From assembly GCF_004364345.1 (NCBI RefSeq), contig NZ_SOCA01000003.1:434001-498000 (forward strand): DNA of 64,000 nucleotides, written 5' to 3'. The stretch comes from Prosthecobacter fusiformis (GTDB taxonomy: Bacteria > Verrucomicrobiota > Verrucomicrobiia > Verrucomicrobiales > Verrucomicrobiaceae). Below the pieces are notes generated by a model. The model worked only from the letters and a program-made list of their open reading frames with translations, had not been told where the DNA came from and did no database searches. The translations under genes and the position numbers were made by a program. Of the stretch, positions 60,065 through 64,000 are shown piece after piece. Within the stretch, counting starts at the first letter, position 1, and each line of letters begins with the position of its first letter.

Positions 60065-60384
60065 ATCTGGCGATGAAGACAGTAGCCAACGTGAGCCAGC
60101 AATTGAGACGACTGGATGAAAAGAAACCCTGGATAAACTGCCCGCCAGAATGAAGGAGTTTATAAAGGAGAAATTAACGCTCAATATTTTGTCAATTATT
60201 TTCACCCTGACCTCGTTTTCCTGATTCTCAATGCCCGAGGTATCAATCAGGCAACTCATCAATCGGAATACATGTCTCGGGCCCGAGAACACTTGTTCAT
60301 GAACGGGGTGCGCCCTGATGCTGCGGCCAGAGCGCAAATCCGAATTGAGGTTGGCCGCTTGTATTTTGATCTGCCTAAACGATA
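60065..60384 (+). pseudogene. Frameshifted copy of the 57.3-kb gene 5' end fused to a toxin-like tail
   Basis: 60065-60215 repeats 57291-57440 with about 85% identity by eye but has lost one base (AAACCCTGGAT versus AAAACGCTGGAG). After the inverted REP-like sequence (60191-60219) a different open frame follows, FLILNARGINQATHQSEYMS ... RAQIRIEVGRLYFDLPKR, ending at 60384. That tail has the compact look of a polymorphic-toxin C-terminus, but I cannot name its family. Confidence 0.55.
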
Positions 60385-60392
60385 AATCTGCT

Positions 60393-60815
60393 ATGCTTGA
60401 ACTCGATTATCAGTCTGGAACTGCTTTCCTGAAACGGGTTTGGAACCTTGATGAAGCCGAGGTTCTGATTCGCTGCCCAATCTGTAAAGCCAAGGTTATC
60501 TTCGCACCCTCTTGGGAAACTGCCCACAAATACAAGGTGCATCCTGGAGCTTATTGCTCGGTGGATCGAAAGCACCTCACAGTGATGTTCGAACTCACTC
60601 CCCCCCCCCTGACCCCAGTTCCCCCCAGAAACGATACTAGCATTTTCGGAAACAATGAGGGGCTTCTTCCGGCTAAGCCAAGAGGCTATTATCGAGAATA
60701 TGTAGTTCCGACTCCAGGAATTAACCACGCCGGGAAGCGAAGGATCGTTGAAGGGCTGGATGGCGAATTGTATTACAGCCACCAACATTATGCAGATTTT
60801 GTATTGCTCAATTAG
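60393..60815 (+). CDS. Chimera: CxxC-type N-terminal part joined to a barnase/RNase Sa-family catalytic tail
   Basis: 140 aa from ATG 60393. Residues 1-68 are an unknown small domain with CPICKAKV and a third Cys (HPGAYCS). Residues ~69-80 (TPPPLTPVPP) are encoded by a C-rich REP-like stretch. From ~82 the sequence follows guanyl-specific RNases (PF00545): IFGNNEGLLPAKPRGYYREY, then RRIVEG and YYSHQHYADF. By alignment in mind with RNase Sa, Glu (in YREY), Arg (RRI) and His (QHY) keep the catalytic places. The first helix of the RNase is missing, so activity is doubtful. A barstar-like gene follows immediately. Confidence 0.65.
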   Translation: MLELDYQSGTAFLKRVWNLDEAEVLIRCPICKAKVIFAPSWETAHKYKVHPGAYCSVDRKHLTVMFELTPPPLTPVPPRNDTSIFGNNEGLLPAKPRGYYREYVVPTPGINHAGKRRIVEGLDGELYYSHQHYADFVLLN

Positions 60816-60816
60816 T

Positions 60817-61220
60817 ATGACTGAACCCAAGAAACATCATTTCATCTTCTGCATAACCCAGACCCCGCTAAGACACGAGTACTTCCAATAGGCGAAGACG
60901 TCCGCGGAAAGTCCGAATTAATTCAGCTAGTAACACACGCGCTTGATTTTCCTTACAGATCGCCCATTCCAAATTGGGATTCTTTCTCCGACGCGATGCG
61001 TGATTTGGCCTGGATCAAGACCCCAAAGATTCATATCCACCACTTCTCAATGCCCATGAGTGAAGCGCCTGGAGATCAACAAATTTATCTCGAAATCTTA
61101 AATGACGCAATCGTAGCAAGCCTCGAACACCGCTCTCCAGTGCTAACCGTTTCATTTAATCCTGAGCTCCGACAAAACATCGAAGCACTGCTAGGAGAGC
61201 ATGTTAATGACCCCTCCTGA
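60817..61220 (+). pseudogene. Barstar-like immunity protein, apparently frameshifted
   Basis: ATG 60817 opens MTEPKKHHFIFCITQTPLRH and stops at 60889. A second frame, open from about 60850 to 61220, carries the barstar-type block SELIQLVTHALDFPYRSP then N-W-D-S-F-S-D-A-M-R-D-L-A-W-I, a strand of Ile/His, and a C-terminal helix YLEILNDAIVAS. An intact gene would need a shift near 60870. Position directly after an RNase tail fits the barnase/barstar toxin-inhibitor pair. Translation from ATG 60996 would give only 74 aa without the key helix start. Confidence 0.6.
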
Positions 61221-61299
61221 CCCCGTTTTCGACGAGCTTCAAAAGATAGCTTCTGACATTGTTGAAGGTAATTTCACGCCAAATTCAACATTAACATGA
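61201..61299 (+). CDS. Short ORF with ATGA coupling
   Basis: 32 aa (MLMTPPDPVFDELQKIASDI ...) that begins inside the barstar-like frame, spans a REP-like CCTGACCCCGTTTTC, and ends with TGA overlapping the next ATG. It is probably a remnant formed at the REP junction rather than a selected gene. Confidence 0.25.
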   Translation: MLMTPPDPVFDELQKIASDIVEGNFTPNSTLT

Positions 61300-61814
61300 A
61301 ACGCCTATTTCGTATCCAAGTCAACGATGATGCTCCAAAGCTGGAAGTCAATCCAGTCGCCCTCTACTCCTCGGAATTTACAGCGCTCGACGGCTCACCG
61401 TAATCTCAACTTTCCCCTGACAAAGCATTTGCTGCGAGGCCGGATTCGATCTGCCCATGGCAGCAAATCTACGCAGTAGCTCCCGGCTGCTTTGCCCTCT
61501 CCGAGAGTGCTTGGAAAGAGTGTGAAGACATGTATTATGTTCTGAGCATGGGGAATGAGTTGCTTGCCGCAGGAGACTCGGAATTTTACTTTCGGATCAT
61601 CAATCCTTTAGACTTTGCTCCGGCGTCAGATGATCCAAATCACTCTTTTGATTTAGACACTTTTAATTCACCGATCTTCCGCCTGAGAGATCGCGAATCG
61701 ACTGATCTTTTTTGCCTGTCTGGAACGGAGGTTCCAGGTGATGAGTTCAAACACAATTACGAGCAATTCGGCTTTACCGGATTGAGCTTCGAAGAAGTTT
61801 GGAGCAGTGAATAA
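61296..61814 (+). pseudogene. Immunity-like protein with one in-frame TAA
   Basis: ATG 61296 starts MKRLFRIQVNDDAPKLEVNP. TAA at 61401-61403 interrupts, and the same frame continues (SQLSPDKAFAARPDSICPWQ ... CEDMYYVLSMGNELLAAGDS) to the stop at 61814. Without that stop the protein is 172 aa. The only in-frame restart, ATG 61530, gives 94 aa. The aromatic, acidic composition (GFTGLSFEEVWSSE end) resembles immunity proteins of the Imm/DUF1629-like type; the family is uncertain. Confidence 0.6.
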
Positions 61815-61843
61815 TCGTTTTTGTGTGAGGCTTGTTGGTGTAG

Positions 61844-62005
61844 TTAGAAGCTAGCTGGATCGTGCCGCAATCAGTCGTTTCAAGCAGGATTTTAAATGTT
61901 TGCAAAGGGCCGCACACGATAGAAGTACAAACAGGACTTCTTGGGGCACCTCGCTTGCTCCGATCTTTAGGTGAATTAACTTCTGGTGGCATTCCAGACG
62001 ACTGA
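61844..62005 (+). pseudogene. C-terminal toxin-like remnant
   Basis: An open frame without start codon (after TAG at 61841) encodes EASWIVPQSVVSSRILNVCK, then GPHTIEVQTGLLGAPRLL and RSLGELTSGGIPDD, stopping 5 bp before the next gene. The end of a larger protein, plausibly a polymorphic-toxin tip that was the partner of the downstream gene. Confidence 0.4.
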
Positions 62006-62010
62006 ATAGC

Positions 62011-62406
62011 ATGAGTACAGAAATCATAGTGGCGTGGGAAAATTCACATGAAACGGCGTTCCCGACTTCAAAGAGCGTGTTTAATTTGGTTTGCGACAGC
62101 GTCGGAGAATCTGCAGACCGACTCGGACATCAAGAGGTTGGGAAGCTTTGCAAGTGGGCAAAGCAAGATGGAAATTTGTTGCTTGTAGATGCTACATCAG
62201 AGGCCAAGGCAGTTTTTAGAGATTTATTGAGAGAAGCGCTCAATGATGGGACGATCATCAAAGAAATACTCTCATGGCCGACGCCGCATTTTGATGCATC
62301 AACGCTCTTGCCGGAGAATAGAACACCTGAAGTGATTTCCTTTATCTGTAATGCTGCCGCAATCGGAACCTTGCGGCGTCTAACTTTTTATTTAGATCGT
62401 GTATAA
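62011..62406 (+). CDS. Hypothetical soluble protein (immunity candidate)
   Basis: 131 aa. Mostly helical: SKSVFNLVCDSVGESADRLG, FRDLLREALNDGTIIKEIL, then a Pro-rich loop and a final helix IGTLRRLTFYLDRV. No signal peptide. Immediately follows a toxin-like tail, the common toxin-immunity order. Family unknown. Confidence 0.55.
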   Translation: MSTEIIVAWENSHETAFPTSKSVFNLVCDSVGESADRLGHQEVGKLCKWAKQDGNLLLVDATSEAKAVFRDLLREALNDGTIIKEILSWPTPHFDASTLLPENRTPEVISFICNAAAIGTLRRLTFYLDRV

Positions 62407-62428
62407 ACTTATTGGGACTTAAAATAGA

Positions 62429-62551
62429 ATGGCCTGTGGTCCGGCCTGGATTAGTAATAGTCCAGAAACTCCGAGTTGGATACTGACAGGTTGGCCCCGA
62501 AGACTCTGGAAATATTGCCGTCGATTGGCTAGAAAGGCAGCTTTAAAATGA
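62429..62551 (+). CDS. Short ORF, probable toxin C-terminal tail, ATGA-coupled
   Basis: 40 aa: MACGPAWISNSPETPSWILT then GWPRRLWKYCRRLARKAALK. Strongly basic and Trp-rich, ending in a TGA that overlaps the ATG of the next gene. It may be the last part of a toxin gene whose 5' end has gone, keeping coupling to its immunity gene. Confidence 0.35.
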   Translation: MACGPAWISNSPETPSWILTGWPRRLWKYCRRLARKAALK

Positions 62552-62838
62552 TTGATCCTGATGCAGTTGAAGAAGCAGACATCGAACTATGCGCGTCTGG
62601 GTTCGATACTCTGCTCATGGAAGAAGGGCAGGAAGAGCTTCGCTCTTATCAAAAAATGCTCGTCGAAATGCGTGCCACAAAGTGTGCACAGGTCGTGAAG
62701 GACCTTTTAGACTGGATCGACACAACACCGGATGCATATGCACTCGATGTGGTCGGACAAGATAAGGGTCGTTACAACGATCTTTGGCGGAAATATGATG
62801 CAGCTTCATGTGAAGAGCTGGCCAAATCCATTCGCTGA
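62548..62838 (+). CDS. Small acidic protein (immunity candidate)
   Basis: 96 aa, acidic and helical (LLMEEGQEELRSYQKMLVEM, then CAQVVKDLLDWIDTTPDAYA). The start overlaps the preceding basic ORF by 4 bp. An acidic partner after a basic tail is typical for toxin-immunity pairs, but neither family is recognised. Confidence 0.55.
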   Translation: MIDPDAVEEADIELCASGFDTLLMEEGQEELRSYQKMLVEMRATKCAQVVKDLLDWIDTTPDAYALDVVGQDKGRYNDLWRKYDAASCEELAKSIR

Positions 62839-62915
62839 TCCTGGGGTGGGCTCTCCAATGTATTGAAAATTTATAGAATAGTTCGCGATCCCAATGCGTC
62901 CGGGGCAGCTAGCTC

Positions 62916-63401
62916 TTGATCGAAGGCGGTGACGACACAAAAATTGAAATATGGAATGGTTCTGCTTGGATAGATGGGCCATTTCTTTCTCGAATAATAT
63001 TCGATATGAATTTGCTAGAAGAAACTGCCAGCCAGATTGTTTTAACATTTAATTTGTTATTTGGAGGTTATCGTCATTCAGGGATGGGCGATGTGGAGTT
63101 CAAGGCACGAATGTTGTATGAACGCCGCCGTGCTAATGGGATTCCATATTTGATTGAAGATCGTACAGAGGAAGAGGTGGTTGCAGTCATTGAAGCTGTG
63201 GATCGGGTGAACCAGCGATGGCCGGGTTCATTTATTCCAGTTCATCCCCCCAGACCGAGACCTGCGGACCGTAATCAGGTGATATGGATCATGGATTTTC
63301 GTGCCTTCTGGCCGGGGCGGCTCGACAATCCATTGCACCCTTCTTCTGGCGATATTACCCGAGTTGCGTTAGGGGGCGCATGGGAAACTGACGGTAAATG
63401 A
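62916..63401 (+). CDS. Hypothetical protein, start uncertain, possibly truncated
   Basis: 161 aa from a TTG at 62916 placed right after an in-frame TAG; an internal ATG lies at 63006. Contains LTFNLLFGGYRHSGMGDVEF and a Pro-rich segment PVHPPRPRPADRNQ, then VIWIMDFRAFWPGRLDN. No family recognised. Lack of a good start suggests the 5' part has been lost. Confidence 0.45.
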   Translation: MIEGGDDTKIEIWNGSAWIDGPFLSRIIFDMNLLEETASQIVLTFNLLFGGYRHSGMGDVEFKARMLYERRRANGIPYLIEDRTEEEVVAVIEAVDRVNQRWPGSFIPVHPPRPRPADRNQVIWIMDFRAFWPGRLDNPLHPSSGDITRVALGGAWETDGK

Positions 63402-63479
63402 TAATCACATTGAGAATTCAGCCTCAACGCCGCGATCTGGATCACTCTCAATTTTCCACACCTTAGAGATTAACTACTT

Positions 63480-63983
63480 ATGACACAAATCATCATTTTA
63501 ATGGCGGCTCTATTTCTCATGATAGAGCCATGTCAATCATGGTCGATTGAACCTGTGAAAAATCCATATCAAGTTCGTTTTGGTACTTTGGAATTAACTT
63601 CCGATATCAAGCGTCGGTATGTATTCAAATATGGATCCATGGAAGAGGCGTTTGATTTAACAGATATCGTCGCCAGATCAGGACGAGATTTTCCTGGATT
63701 GCCAAATCTCAAGGAAATAGGGTTTAGGACAGAGGGGGGCGAAGTTTATAAATACGGAAACCTCTCCAAACAATTATACTTGGAAAAGTTCATCAAGGAC
63801 AATCCCGGAGGAAATAATAAACCTAAATCATGGATTTTTTCAGGCCTTCTGGATGAAGACTTGGAAATCCGACTTGAAGGTCAAACCCCTGTGTGTCGTG
63901 TAGATATACAGAATGGTGGCGGAATAATTACCCTGTGGGAAAATTTGCCTAACCAGCCAGTGGTGCCTCAAAAAGCGAAATGA
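63480..63983 (+). CDS. Hypothetical secreted protein
   Basis: 167 aa with a signal peptide (IIILMAALFLMIEPCQSWS). The mature part is beta-rich: VRFGTLELTSDIKRRYVFKY, then KEIGFRTEGGEVYKYGNLSK and a C-terminal strand pair GGGIITLWENL. No known family. Last gene in the window; the stop at 63981-63983 is complete. Confidence 0.6.
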   Translation: MTQIIILMAALFLMIEPCQSWSIEPVKNPYQVRFGTLELTSDIKRRYVFKYGSMEEAFDLTDIVARSGRDFPGLPNLKEIGFRTEGGEVYKYGNLSKQLYLEKFIKDNPGGNNKPKSWIFSGLLDEDLEIRLEGQTPVCRVDIQNGGGIITLWENLPNQPVVPQKAK

Positions 63984-64000
63984 ATATAAGGTGACAAGCC

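Overview
The window looks like the chromosome of a Verrucomicrobiota bacterium, most likely a Prosthecobacter/Verrucomicrobium relative. The strongest marker is a complete Verru_Chthon cassette: four pilin-like proteins (types B, A, C, D) around a 5,680-residue exported protein built from autotransporter-associated beta-strand repeats. Housekeeping genes (mfd, ccoG, guaB, guaA) are intact. The taxonomic call is inference; no rRNA gene is present.

Layout. 1-6.4 kb: start of a DUF4282-like gene, mfd, a hypothetical, and a minus-strand ccoG / small membrane protein / TauE-like operon. 6.7-31.7 kb: the Verru_Chthon cassette. 31.7-37 kb: guaB, guaA and a TPR protein. 37-39.2 kb: two minus-strand envelope proteins. 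39.3-45.9 kb: a likely operon with an FHA/coiled-coil protein that ends in a GrpE-like domain, a small membrane protein, an Hsp70-like ATPase and a small basic protein. 45.9-46.05 kb: five 37-bp palindromic tandem repeats.

46.1-49.8 kb is the most unusual part. On the minus strand, an HNH protein gene is preceded by a dense array of tRNA genes with a DRB0094-type RNA ligase gene inside it. I could fold twelve tRNAs, each for a different amino acid (Lys, Glu, Pro, Cys, His, Gly, Phe, Ile, Arg, Tyr, Met, Trp). Eleven lack the universal T55 and have G55; ten of those eleven also have A18 in the D loop instead of G18, while G19 and C56 are kept. Only tRNA-Glu has the canonical elbow. Such a covariant change of the elbow across a whole tRNA set, next to an RNA-sealing enzyme, looks like an undescribed system, perhaps a nuclease-resistant back-up tRNA set with its own repair enzyme, or tRNAs diverted from translation.

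50-57 kb: a decayed gene remnant, a zinc-type ABC binding lipoprotein, an FMN-dependent alpha-hydroxy-acid oxidase, a secreted lectin-like protein, an oligopeptide-binding lipoprotein and two exported EF-hand proteins. 57-64 kb is an accessory region of small lipoproteins, broken genes, toxin tips and immunity-like genes, including a barnase-family RNase tail followed by a barstar-like gene. REP-like sequences of a RAYT transposase lie at several chimeric junctions, suggesting that they help shuffle or erode this toxin/immunity cluster.
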